A stretch of 64,000 nucleotides of DNA from Brevibacillus gelatini (GTDB lineage: Bacteria > Bacillota > Bacilli > Brevibacillales > Brevibacillaceae), in contig NZ_RHHS01000012.1 of the NCBI RefSeq assembly GCF_003710935.1, positions 62,001-126,000 on the forward strand, in the 5' to 3' direction. The first letter of the stretch is position 1. Each line of letters starts with the position of its first letter. Shown piece by piece: positions 38,282 through 46,629 of this stretch. The notes beneath the pieces are model-generated. The model was not told the DNA's origin. It saw only the letters and a program-made list of their open reading frames with translations, and made no database searches. The translations under genes and the position numbers were made by a program.

Positions 38282-39347
38282 AGTGATAGCCGTCTTTACA
38301 AAAGAATCGTTCCTCGTTCCTGTCGTCGCGATCATTCTTGGTCTGTTGACTGGGGCGATTGCCATGCTGGCAGGTGGCTTCAACCCGATTCAGGCTTACA
38401 TGGCCCTGATTGAAAAGGTATTCGGAAGCGCGTACAACTTCGGGGAAACGATCCGGCAGATTACACCGCTGATCTTTACAGGTCTTGCAGTGGCGTTTGC
38501 CTTTCGGACAGGACTGTTTAACATTGGGGCAGAGGGGCAGTTTATTGTCGGGATGGTCGCTGCTACAACAGTAGGGATCACCCTCGATCTTCCTGCATAC
38601 ATCCACGCTCCTCTCGCTGTGATTGCTGGTGCGGTAGCTGGCGGCCTGTGGGGCTCGATTGCCGGTTATCTGAAAGCAGCGCGCGGTGTGAACGAGGTTA
38701 TTACCAGCATCATGCTGAACTGGGTTGCGCTGTACCTGGCAAACTGGGTGATGAATGCGTTTTTCATTCCGGTCGGACAACAGCGTTCGGAAACAATCAA
38801 GGAATCATCCATGATTACGATCAGCTGGCTTTCGCAAATGTTTGACAGTGCCCGTCTGCACTGGGGAACTTTGCTTGCTGTGCTTGCCGCTATCTTTTTT
38901 TACGTCATTCTTTGGAAAACAAAGTCGGGCTATGAGCTGCGCGCCGTAGGTCTTAATCCGCACGCTTCCGAATATGCGGGGATGAACGTAAACCGCAACG
39001 TCGTCAAGGCGATGTTCATCGGCGGCATGTTTGCGGGTATTGGTGGCGCTTGCGAAATTTTGGGCGTGTTCCATTACCAGGCGATCATGACTGCCCAGCC
39101 AGGCTATGGCTTCGACGGAATTGCCGTAGCGCTGATTGGCGGAAATACGCCATTTGGCGTGGTGCTTGCCGCGATTTTGTTCGGGATTCTCACCTTCGGG
39201 GCAGCCGGCATGAAGTTTGGCGCTGGCGTACCTGTTGAGCTGATTCGTGTCGTGATCGCTTCTGTCATCTTCTTTGTTGCGGCACACGGCATCGTGAAAA
39301 TTTTTGTCAAACCAATCTTGAAGAAGAAAAAGGAAGGTGGAAACTGA
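38274..39347 (+). CDS. ABC transporter permease (NupP-like)
   Basis: A 357-residue inner-membrane subunit of the BMP-type importer with about eight to ten hydrophobic segments. The family signature lies in FRTGLFNIGAEGQFIVG, RGVNEVITSIMLNWVA and GMNVNRNVVKAMFIGGMFAGIGGA. Overlaps the ATPase gene by eight bases and the second permease by one, so the three are coupled. Confidence 0.92.
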   Translation: MNKVIAVFTKESFLVPVVAIILGLLTGAIAMLAGGFNPIQAYMALIEKVFGSAYNFGETIRQITPLIFTGLAVAFAFRTGLFNIGAEGQFIVGMVAATTVGITLDLPAYIHAPLAVIAGAVAGGLWGSIAGYLKAARGVNEVITSIMLNWVALYLANWVMNAFFIPVGQQRSETIKESSMITISWLSQMFDSARLHWGTLLAVLAAIFFYVILWKTKSGYELRAVGLNPHASEYAGMNVNRNVVKAMFIGGMFAGIGGACEILGVFHYQAIMTAQPGYGFDGIAVALIGGNTPFGVVLAAILFGILTFGAAGMKFGAGVPVELIRVVIASVIFFVAAHGIVKIFVKPILKKKKEGGN

Positions 39348-40306
39348 TGGATTGGGGAGTCATTCTTAGCAATCTCGTTCACGATACCATCGTGTTTTCC
39401 ACTGCCTTGATTTTTGCCTCTCTGGGCGGGCTCTACTCCGAGCGCTCGGGTGTCGTGAATATTGCGCTGGAAGGCATGATGATTATCGGGGCCTTTACGG
39501 GTGCCGTCATTACGTACGCGTTTCAGGATTCGATGGGAGCCGTCGCTCCTTGGATCGGCTTTATTCTCGCAGGGATTGCCGGTTCGATTTTTGCCCTTCC
39601 GCATGCGGTCGCTTCCGTGACCTTCAAAGCGGACCAGACTGTGAGCGGTGTGGCCCTAAACTTTTTGGCGGCAGGTCTGTCTGTCTACCTGACCAAAATC
39701 ATTTTTAACGGCGCAGGTCAGACAACAACCTTGTCCAGCGTTTTTTCCAAGTGGGAAATCCCGCTTTTGCACGACATTCCGTATTTGGGACATGCCATCT
39801 TTGAAGCGTATCCGACGAGCTATTTGGCGTTTATCGCCGTCTTTTTGACCTGGTACCTGATCTTCAAAACCCCGTTCGGCTTGCGTCTGCGCGCGGTCGG
39901 TGAGCATCCACGCGCTGCTGACACGGTGGGGATCAACGTCAAGAAAATGCGCTATACCGCTGTCATGATTAGCGGAGCGCTGGCTGCGTTGGGTGGGGCG
40001 ACCATCTCGCTGACGACCACGAGCAACTTTTCCCATAACACCGTATCCGGCCAAGGGTTTATCGCGATTGCCGCGTTGATTTTCGGAAAATGGCATCCGG
40101 CCGGAGCGATGGGAGCTGCCTTGTTCTTCGGGGTTGCCCAAGCGATCAAGTCTTTGGTTCAGATTTTCGGACTGACCAAGTACATTCCGACCGAGTTTAT
40201 TTTCATGCTTCCGTACGTACTGACTATTTTGGTCATGGCTGGTCTGGTTGGACGCTCCAGCGCTCCTGCCGCACTGGGCAAGCCGTACGATACCGGATCT
40301 CGTTAA
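39347..40306 (+). CDS. ABC transporter permease (NupQ-like)
   Basis: The second, 319-residue permease. Motifs parallel the first: YSERSGVVNIALEGMMIIGAF, FKADQTVSGVALNFLAAGLSVYLTK, RAVGEHPRAADTVGINVKKMRY. B. subtilis nupNOPQ, a guanosine importer, has the same four-gene order, but without ymfC beside it. I see no classic terminator before the next gene. Confidence 0.92.
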   Translation: MDWGVILSNLVHDTIVFSTALIFASLGGLYSERSGVVNIALEGMMIIGAFTGAVITYAFQDSMGAVAPWIGFILAGIAGSIFALPHAVASVTFKADQTVSGVALNFLAAGLSVYLTKIIFNGAGQTTTLSSVFSKWEIPLLHDIPYLGHAIFEAYPTSYLAFIAVFLTWYLIFKTPFGLRLRAVGEHPRAADTVGINVKKMRYTAVMISGALAALGGATISLTTTSNFSHNTVSGQGFIAIAALIFGKWHPAGAMGAALFFGVAQAIKSLVQIFGLTKYIPTEFIFMLPYVLTILVMAGLVGRSSAPAALGKPYDTGSR

Positions 40307-40393
40307 GGAAAAGTTGACATAATTTGCGTCTGGAACCCGTTCCTTTCCCTGTGCGATAATTTTTCTCGTGAGATTGCGCGGGGAGGGGAGTAC

Positions 40394-41587
40394 ATGAACT
40401 GCTGGCTGGATAAGCACAGCCGTTTACGTTCAACCGGGATTCTGGGCGCTTTTTTTGCTTGTATATGTCTCTGGCTGTCTTTTGGACTGGCCAGTGCTAC
40501 AGCCGCGGCAAAAGAGCCGGGTCCGGTCATATCGCTGGTAGTGGATGGCAGAGGCGTGGAGTCTGACGTTTTGCCGCTGGTCCGAAACGGACGGATGCTC
40601 GTGCCGATCCGGGTGATTGCCGAGGCGACAGGAGCGCAGATCGAGTATGATGCGAAGAAACAGCGCGTGACTTTTGACCAAAAAGGCAAACATGTCTCGC
40701 TGGACATCAACAGTCGGCTTGCATATGTAAATGGAGAGCGGGTGACGCTGGAGACGCCGCCGATTATCGTCAATCAACGCACGCTCGTACCGCTGCGGTT
40801 CGTCAGCGAGTCGCTCGGCTATCAGGTGGAGTGGGACGCGACGTCGTCCGTGGCGTTCGTGCAGACAAAGCCTGTGGAGGATCGCGCCGTCACGGTGAAG
40901 GAATCCGCCAATCCATACGTGGTGCAGCCAAATGACACTCTTGGGGAGATTGCGGAGCGCCATGGCACGACGCGAAGTGCGATCAGGGAAAACAACTACT
41001 TGTCCAGCGAGAAGCTGATGATCGGACAAATTCTTTTTTTGCCGCATGAGGCGAAAAAAGCGGAGCATCCGTTGGCGAGCAAGGTGCAAGATAAACGGCT
41101 GCTTAGCAAAGATTACTGGTTTCCTTTCAACAATGCGAGCTGGTACGAGCCGTATGGCGACAGCTTCGGCTCTGATCGCGAATGGACAGAAAGCCAAAGC
41201 GGCAGTGTACGCAGCCACGAAGGCATCGACATCATGGCTCCAAAGGGAACGCCGATTTACTCGGTTTCAGACGGGACGATCAATCGGGTAGGCTGGAATA
41301 CGTACGGCGGTTGGCGGATCAACATCACCGATAAAAACGGGCAGTTTCGCATGTATTACGCTCATCTTAGCGCATACGCTCCCGGTCTTCGTGTCGGAGG
41401 AACAGTCAAGGCGGGGCAGCTGATCGGATTTGTCGGAGATACCGGTTATGGCGGTCCCGGCACGGTGGGAATGTTTGCGCCTCACCTGCATTTCGGAATG
41501 TATCGCAACGACAACGGACGAGTTGTCGATCCGTTTGACTACCTTCGCTACTGGGAGCAAAACAAAGTGGTAAGCTTGTTTGCGTAA
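40394..41587 (+). CDS. Secreted M23 peptidase with copper amine oxidase-like and LysM domains
   Basis: A 397-residue exported wall enzyme. Order: signal peptide or anchor (about 15-38), a copper amine oxidase N-like domain (about 48-157; MLVPIRVIAEATGAQIEYD, TLVPLRFVSESLGYQVEWD), LysM (about 174-218, VVQPNDTLGEIAERHGTT), and M23 endopeptidase with zinc residues in HEGIDIMAPKG (first His, Asp) and HLHFG. It should cut peptide cross-links in peptidoglycan. Upstream, GGAAC then CGATAAT with 17 bases between resembles an ECF sigma promoter only loosely. ATG 40394 follows GGGGAGGGGAG. Confidence 0.9.
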   Translation: MNCWLDKHSRLRSTGILGAFFACICLWLSFGLASATAAAKEPGPVISLVVDGRGVESDVLPLVRNGRMLVPIRVIAEATGAQIEYDAKKQRVTFDQKGKHVSLDINSRLAYVNGERVTLETPPIIVNQRTLVPLRFVSESLGYQVEWDATSSVAFVQTKPVEDRAVTVKESANPYVVQPNDTLGEIAERHGTTRSAIRENNYLSSEKLMIGQILFLPHEAKKAEHPLASKVQDKRLLSKDYWFPFNNASWYEPYGDSFGSDREWTESQSGSVRSHEGIDIMAPKGTPIYSVSDGTINRVGWNTYGGWRINITDKNGQFRMYYAHLSAYAPGLRVGGTVKAGQLIGFVGDTGYGGPGTVGMFAPHLHFGMYRNDNGRVVDPFDYLRYWEQNKVVSLFA

Positions 41588-41638
41588 TGGGACAGACTAC
41601 TATACGAAAAGGAATCCTGAGAAAAAGGAGGGTTTCGT

Positions 41639-41794
41639 ATGTGGGTCTGTCCGTACTGTGGAGGAAATCACGGCTTGCCTTTTCACGACGAGCAACTGGA
41701 CGGGATGCTTTGCCTGTCTGCTGATTGCGGACGGTTCGTGGAAGAGGGCAGCACATCGGATGATATTGTAGATTGGGATTATATGGATTTTTAG
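41639..41794 (+). CDS. 51-residue zinc-ribbon-like small protein
   Basis: A short gene that is easy to miss. ATG 41639 follows a near-perfect ribosome site AAAAAGGAGGG; TAG at 41792-41794 is followed by a good terminator. The protein begins MWVCPYCGGNHGLPF and has CPYC (4, 7) and CLSADC (25, 30), two cysteine pairs as in a zinc ribbon, then an acidic tail DDIVDWDYMDF. I do not recognise a named family. Signals on both sides support a real gene; its role is unknown. Confidence 0.8.
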   Translation: MWVCPYCGGNHGLPFHDEQLDGMLCLSADCGRFVEEGSTSDDIVDWDYMDF

Positions 41795-41801
41795 TGCGAG
41801 G

Positions 41802-41841
41802 GAGCGAGCATGCGCCTGACAGGGCGGCTTGCTCTTTTTTT
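41802..41841 (+). terminator. Intrinsic terminator after the zinc-ribbon gene
   Basis: GAGCGAGC (41802-41809) pairs with GCTTGCTC (41827-41834), one G-T pair; the apex can also pair (CGCCT with AGGGCG); seven T follow. Confidence 0.85.
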
Positions 41842-42021
41842 CATGTTCAGGGAAACGCACAGGAAAAGCCGGGAGAAAAGGGGATTAGCGGAGTCTAATG
41901 GAGGACCGCATGCGCATACGATGGAAAACAAGGCAATGATAATGGAAGATTCTGATGAAAGATGACCTGCCAATTGGTTACAATAGAGAAGTATACGCAG
42001 TTGGAGAAGGGAGAAGTTGCC

Positions 42022-43317
42022 ATGAAAGCACAGACGTCTGATATTGCGTTTCAAAGCTCCCAAATAAACGGGATGAACGTACATATTCTTCCGACCGCCA
42101 AATTCAAAACCACGACAATCGTGACGATGATCGAACAGGCTCTGTCGGAGGAGCACGTGACCAAGACCGCGCTCCTGGCGAGTGTCATGAAGCGGGCCAG
42201 CGCCCGTTTTCCGGAAACCAAGCAGTTGCGTGAGCACCTCGATTTTTTGTACGGCGCCATTTTTGATGTCGATGTCATGAAAAAAGGCGAGCGGCAAATT
42301 TTGCAAATTTATATGGAAGTGCCAAATGAGAAGTACCTGTCCAAAGAGGACGGTCTTCTGGAACAGGCGATTCAGTTTGTCGGTGACATGCTGGTGCGGC
42401 CGCACGTAGAGAACAATGCGTTTGCCGAGAAGTATGTGACACAGGAGAAGGAAGCGCTGCGAAAGCGGATTGAGAGCCTGATTGACGACAAGATGAAGTA
42501 CGCCAATCAGCGTGTGACGGAAGAAATGTGCAAAGGAGAGCCGTTCTCCCTGCTCGTTCAGGGCCGGGTACAAGACTTGCCGGCGATCACTGGCCAGGAG
42601 CTGTATCGCTATTTTCAGGAAATCACCCAGTCCAATCCGATCAACATGTTTGTCGTCGGTGATGTCGAGCCGCAAACCGTTGCCGATGCGATTCGCACGC
42701 ATATCCCGCTTGTGCGCAAGGGAGCGGGCGAACTGAAGTTCGATGTTGCGGAGAAGCACGCTGTGGAAGAAAAGGAAGTCGTCGATCGTCTCGATGTGAA
42801 CCAGGCCAAGCTGAATATCGGCTGCCGGACGCAGGTGACGTACAAGGATGACGATTATCCGGCCTTGCTGTTGTACAATGGCATTTTGGGCGGATTCCCG
42901 CATTCCAAGCTGTTTGTCAATGTCCGGGAAAAAGAAAGTCTCGCCTACTACGCCGTATCGCGTCTGGAAAGCCATAAAGGGATCATGATGATTATGTCCG
43001 GCATCGACGTGAACAAATACAGTCGTGCTGTCGAGATCATCAAGGAGCAACTGGAGCAGATGCGGGCAGGCAATATTTCGGAGGCAGAGCTGACGCAGAC
43101 GCGAGCTACGCTTTCCAACCAGTTCCGCGAGCTTCTGGACAGTGCCCGCGGCATGATTGACTTTACGTTCAACGGCGTAATCAGCGGCCGCAAGCGCAAG
43201 CTGGATGAACTCCTCGCTGCGATTGAGCAGGTCAGCATCGACGACATCAAACGGGTAGCGAACAAGGTAACGATTGATACGATCTACTTGCTGCGCGACA
43301 AGAAGGGAGAGGCGTAA
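42022..43317 (+). CDS. ymfF: M16-family protein without the zinc motif (YmfF-like)
   Basis: A 431-residue peptidase-fold protein. The HxxEH zinc motif expected in the N-terminal half is absent (the region reads SVMKRASARFPETKQLREHLDFLYGAIFD), while the C-terminal M16 half is normal (NGILGGFPHSKLFVNVREKESLAYYAVSRL). It probably works as the inactive partner of the next gene, as in other two-chain M16 enzymes. ATG 42022 follows GGAGAAGGGAG; the frame opens earlier without a ribosome site. Confidence 0.88.
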   Translation: MKAQTSDIAFQSSQINGMNVHILPTAKFKTTTIVTMIEQALSEEHVTKTALLASVMKRASARFPETKQLREHLDFLYGAIFDVDVMKKGERQILQIYMEVPNEKYLSKEDGLLEQAIQFVGDMLVRPHVENNAFAEKYVTQEKEALRKRIESLIDDKMKYANQRVTEEMCKGEPFSLLVQGRVQDLPAITGQELYRYFQEITQSNPINMFVVGDVEPQTVADAIRTHIPLVRKGAGELKFDVAEKHAVEEKEVVDRLDVNQAKLNIGCRTQVTYKDDDYPALLLYNGILGGFPHSKLFVNVREKESLAYYAVSRLESHKGIMMIMSGIDVNKYSRAVEIIKEQLEQMRAGNISEAELTQTRATLSNQFRELLDSARGMIDFTFNGVISGRKRKLDELLAAIEQVSIDDIKRVANKVTIDTIYLLRDKKGEA

Positions 43318-43319
43318 TC

Positions 43320-44612
43320 ATGCAGACGACTGTTTTTGAGCAAGTAAACGAGACCGTCTACCACGAGACATTGGACAATGGGCTGCAAGTTTTCCTGGTT
43401 CCCAAGCAAGGCTTCAGCAAGACGTACGCCGTATTTACCACACGCTACGGCTCGATTGACAGCCACTTCAAGACGCGCAGCGGCGAGGAAATCAACGTGC
43501 CGGACGGGATCGCGCATTTTCTTGAGCACAAAATGTTTGAGAAAAAAGACCGGGATGTGATGCACGAATTCAGCAAAAACGGAGCCTCCTGCAACGCATT
43601 CACCAGCTTCAACCGCACCGCATACTTGTTTTCGTGCACAGACAAGCTGGATGACAATCTGAATTTGCTGCTCGATTACGTGCAGGAGCCGTATTTCACG
43701 GATGCCAGCGTGGAAAAGGAAAAAGGAATCATCGGCCAGGAAATCACCATGTACGACGACAATCCGGACTGGAAGGTCTACATGAATTTGCTCAAGGCGA
43801 TGTATCAAAAATATCCGATCAACATCGAAATTGCGGGCACGATTGAATCGATCTCGCACATTACGAAAGAGTACCTCTATCAATGCTACGAAACGTTTTA
43901 CCATCCGGCGAACATGCTGCTTCTGGTCGTAGGCTCGTTTGAACCGGAGGCGATTATGCAGCTTATCCGCGAGAACCAGGGGAAAAAAGAATTTCCGCCT
44001 GCTCCGCAAATTACCCGGATTTTTCCCGAGGAGCCTGCTGCCCCGGCTCAGGGAAAGATCGAAGCGTTTCTCGCGGTTGGCCTGCCCAAGTGCATGATCG
44101 GCATCAAGGAAAAGGAAACGGGTTTGACCAAGGAAGCTTTGCTGCGCCGGGATTTGACGACGAAGCTCGTGCTGGATATTGCGTTTGGCACCAGCTCTGC
44201 CATTTACGAGCGGCTGTATGAGAGCGAGCTGATTACGGACAGCTTTGATTTTGACTACAGCAGCGAACAGGATTACGCCTATACGATCATCGGCGGAGAC
44301 ACGCCTGACCCGGATCGGCTGGTGGCGACGATCAAGAAAGAAATCGAGCAGCTCAAGCAAAAAGGGATCAGCCAGGAAGAATTCGAGCGGGCCAAGCGGA
44401 AAAAGATCGGCAATTTCCTGCGCTCGCTCAACTCCGTGGAGTTTATCGCCAATCAGTTTACGAGCTTCAAGTTCAACGGAAACGATCTGTTTTCCGTGGT
44501 GCCAACATTGGAATCGATTACACGCGAAGAAGTGGAGGCGCGTCTGAAGGAGCATTTTCTGGAAGAGCAGATGGCGGTATCTGTCGTGCGTTCCGCTTCG
44601 CCGCAGGAGTAG
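43320..44612 (+). CDS. ymfH: M16 family zinc peptidase (YmfH-like)
   Basis: A 430-residue active-form M16 peptidase: HFLEH (about residue 64) then KMFEKK, and the third ligand in GIIGQEITMYDDNPDW. The C-terminal half has LDIAFGTSSAIYERLYESELI. It starts two bases after the ymfF stop, so the pair is co-made, likely as a heterodimer. Substrate unknown; some Gram-positive relatives process peptides for secretion. Confidence 0.9.
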   Translation: MQTTVFEQVNETVYHETLDNGLQVFLVPKQGFSKTYAVFTTRYGSIDSHFKTRSGEEINVPDGIAHFLEHKMFEKKDRDVMHEFSKNGASCNAFTSFNRTAYLFSCTDKLDDNLNLLLDYVQEPYFTDASVEKEKGIIGQEITMYDDNPDWKVYMNLLKAMYQKYPINIEIAGTIESISHITKEYLYQCYETFYHPANMLLLVVGSFEPEAIMQLIRENQGKKEFPPAPQITRIFPEEPAAPAQGKIEAFLAVGLPKCMIGIKEKETGLTKEALLRRDLTTKLVLDIAFGTSSAIYERLYESELITDSFDFDYSSEQDYAYTIIGGDTPDPDRLVATIKKEIEQLKQKGISQEEFERAKRKKIGNFLRSLNSVEFIANQFTSFKFNGNDLFSVVPTLESITREEVEARLKEHFLEEQMAVSVVRSASPQE

Positions 44613-44621
44613 GAAGTGGCT

Positions 44622-45353
44622 ATGAAGGAAACACCTTGGGCATTGGTGACGGGGGCCTCCGGCGAAATCGGGCAGGCGATTGGTACCTATCTGGCTGAAG
44701 CAGGAGTCCCCCTCTACCTGCATTACAACCGTTCAGAGAACAAGCTGGACAGTCTGGTGCAACTGTGCCAGGAGCACGATGTCCCTTGCGTCAAGCTGCA
44801 GGCAGACTTGCGCGATCCTGGGCAAATTGCCGCGATGTTCGAGCAGATGTCATCCCCGCCGCTTTTGGTTGTCAATAACGCCTCGGCCGATCACGTCGGA
44901 CTGTTTACCGACGTGTCGGTCGAAACGTTTGACGAACTGGTGGCGACGAACGTCCGCTCTGCCTTTTTGGTCTGCCAGGCCGCCTTGCCCGCGATGCTGC
45001 GCGAGCGATACGGACGAATCGTCAACGTCTCGTCGATCTGGGGACTGACCGGCGGCTCCTGCGAGGTGCTTTACTCCTTGACCAAGGGCGCGATCAACAC
45101 GTTTACCAAAGCGCTGGCCAAGGAGATGGCACCGAATGGCATCACAGTCAATGCTGTTGCTCCCGGAGCGATCCGGGGCGGGATGATGGAGCGCTTTTCC
45201 CCGGATGAGGTGGAGTTGATCGCAGACGAAATTCCGGCGAACCGTCTGGGTGATCCGCGCGAGGTGGCAGCCGTCGTGCGTTTTTTGCTGTCTGCGGACG
45301 CCAGCTATGTCACAGGTCAGATCATCAGTCCAAACGGTGGCTGGTACACATAA
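44622..45353 (+). CDS. ymfI: SDR family oxidoreductase (YmfI; FabG-like)
   Basis: A 243-residue short-chain dehydrogenase. NAD(P) loop TGASGEIGQAIG, NNAS, the catalytic Ser in VNVSSIWG, and YSLTKGA supplying Tyr and Lys; the C-terminal part has VAPGAIRGGMMERF. Fold resembles 3-oxoacyl-ACP reductase, but the true substrate is not known. ATG 44622 or GTG 44616 could be the start; both have purine-rich sites ahead. Confidence 0.88.
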   Translation: MKETPWALVTGASGEIGQAIGTYLAEAGVPLYLHYNRSENKLDSLVQLCQEHDVPCVKLQADLRDPGQIAAMFEQMSSPPLLVVNNASADHVGLFTDVSVETFDELVATNVRSAFLVCQAALPAMLRERYGRIVNVSSIWGLTGGSCEVLYSLTKGAINTFTKALAKEMAPNGITVNAVAPGAIRGGMMERFSPDEVELIADEIPANRLGDPREVAAVVRFLLSADASYVTGQIISPNGGWYT

Positions 45354-45459
45354 GCGCTGTTTGCGCGGGCGTGAATAATTTCCGAGAAATGGTGGAAGTC
45401 TACCTCTTGTGCGGGTGGTAGATACCGCTGCCCCAATGAAAAAAGGAGGGAATTTCCTA

Positions 45460-45729
45460 ATGTCGATTTTGGACAACTTTCGCGACTGGAAAGAGTTTCT
45501 CGGAGAGCGAGTAGAACAAGCGAAACAGGCGGGTATGGACAACGGGACACTGGAAAACGTGGCGTACCAGATCGGAAGCTATCTGGCAGAGCAGGTCGAC
45601 CCGAAAAACGACCAGGAGCGTCTGTTGAAGCAGCTTTGGGATGCAGGCGATCAGCAGCAGCAACAAGCACTTGCTTCTCTCATGGTGAAGCTCGTACAAA
45701 ATTCCGATAATATCAATCGTGGCAACTAA
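45460..45729 (+). CDS. ymfJ: DUF3243 protein YmfJ
   Basis: An 89-residue acidic, mostly helical protein (ILDNFRDWKEFLGERVEQAKQAG, YLAEQVDPKNDQERLLKQLWD). It matches the DUF3243 family of Bacillales; function unknown. ATG 45460 follows AAAGGAGGG by about ten bases. A terminator follows at once. Confidence 0.82.
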   Translation: MSILDNFRDWKEFLGERVEQAKQAGMDNGTLENVAYQIGSYLAEQVDPKNDQERLLKQLWDAGDQQQQQALASLMVKLVQNSDNINRGN

Positions 45730-45735
45730 ACGTTT

Positions 45736-45764
45736 AAATCCCCTATTCATGGGGATTTTTCTTT
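45736..45764 (+). terminator. Intrinsic terminator after ymfJ
   Basis: AAATCCCC (45736-45743) pairs with GGGGATTT (45751-45758); a T-rich tail follows. Confidence 0.85.
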
Positions 45765-45770
45765 TCGCGT

Positions 45771-45798
45771 TTGTCGAATGATGCGAACGTGATATACT
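45771..45798 (+). promoter_or_regulatory. SigA promoter candidate for ymfK
   Basis: TTGTCG (45771-45776), 16 bases, TATACT (45793-45798). It lies right after the ymfJ terminator and fits a new transcription unit. Confidence 0.6.
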
Positions 45799-45837
45799 AC
45801 AGTAGAAGGTTATTTTGGGTGCCGGAGAGGATTGCAT

Positions 45838-46617
45838 ATGGAAGCGAAAAAAGAATGGTACATGGAGTACGAAATTTCCCGAAACCGTCCGGGTTTACTG
45901 GGGGACGTGTCTTCCATTCTGGGGATGTTGAACATTAATATCATCACGATCAACGGCGTGGATACGATGCGGCGCGGCATGCTGCTCTTGACGGACGACG
46001 ATGAAAAAATGGAGGTTTTGCGCAACGTTGTGCAAAAAATGGACAACATAACCATAACGAGGTTGCGTCCTCCGACCATGCTTGACCGTCTTGCCGTCCG
46101 TCATGGCCGATACATCGAGCGCGACAGCGAGGACAAAAAAACGTTCCGCTTTGTGCGCGACGAGCTGGGGCTTTTGGTAGACTTCATGGCCGAGATTTTG
46201 AAAAAAGAAGGTCATCAGCTGATCGGCATCCGGGGAATGCCGCGCGTGGGGAAGACGGAGTCGATGATTGCAGCCAGTGTCTCGGCGAACAAGCGCTGGA
46301 CGTTCATTTCCTCTACGTTGCTGCGGCAAACGGTGCGAAGCTCCTTGGCCATTGATGAAATGTCCCCCGATCATGTATATTTGATAGATGGGATTGTTTC
46401 AACGCTGCGATCGACAGAGAAGCACTACACCCTGCTTCGGGAGATTATGAACTTTCCTGCCGCGAAAATCATCGAGCATCCGGATATTTTTGTGCGGGAG
46501 TCAGAGTACGAAATGTCTGATTTCCACTACATTATTGAATTACGCCACCATCCAGATGAAGAAATTACATACGAGCTGATTAACAATCGCGGCTTTGATA
46601 ATTTTGACATGAATTAA
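45838..46617 (+). CDS. ymfK: DUF3388 protein YmfK with ACT-like and P-loop-like segments
   Basis: A 259-residue protein of unknown function. The N-terminal 75 residues look like an ACT ligand-binding domain (YEISRNRPGLLGDVSSILGML, NIITINGVDTMRRGMLLL). A loop GMPRVGKTE at residues 133-141 resembles a Walker A motif, followed by SANKRWTFISSTLLRQT and DHVYLIDGIVSTL, the latter like a Walker B strand. Together they hint at a ligand-regulated nucleotide-binding protein. ATG 45838 is 7 bases after GGAGAGG. rodZ follows after 12 bases. Confidence 0.82.
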   Translation: MEAKKEWYMEYEISRNRPGLLGDVSSILGMLNINIITINGVDTMRRGMLLLTDDDEKMEVLRNVVQKMDNITITRLRPPTMLDRLAVRHGRYIERDSEDKKTFRFVRDELGLLVDFMAEILKKEGHQLIGIRGMPRVGKTESMIAASVSANKRWTFISSTLLRQTVRSSLAIDEMSPDHVYLIDGIVSTLRSTEKHYTLLREIMNFPAAKIIEHPDIFVRESEYEMSDFHYIIELRHHPDEEITYELINNRGFDNFDMN

Positions 46618-46629
46618 GGAGGGGCAGCT

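Noticed and set aside
40314-40360. TTGACA at 40314 as promoter of the M23 gene
   Set aside because: No -10 lies at 16-18 bases. The GGAAC/CGATAAT pair further on is only a loose ECF-type match, so I did not list either as a feature.
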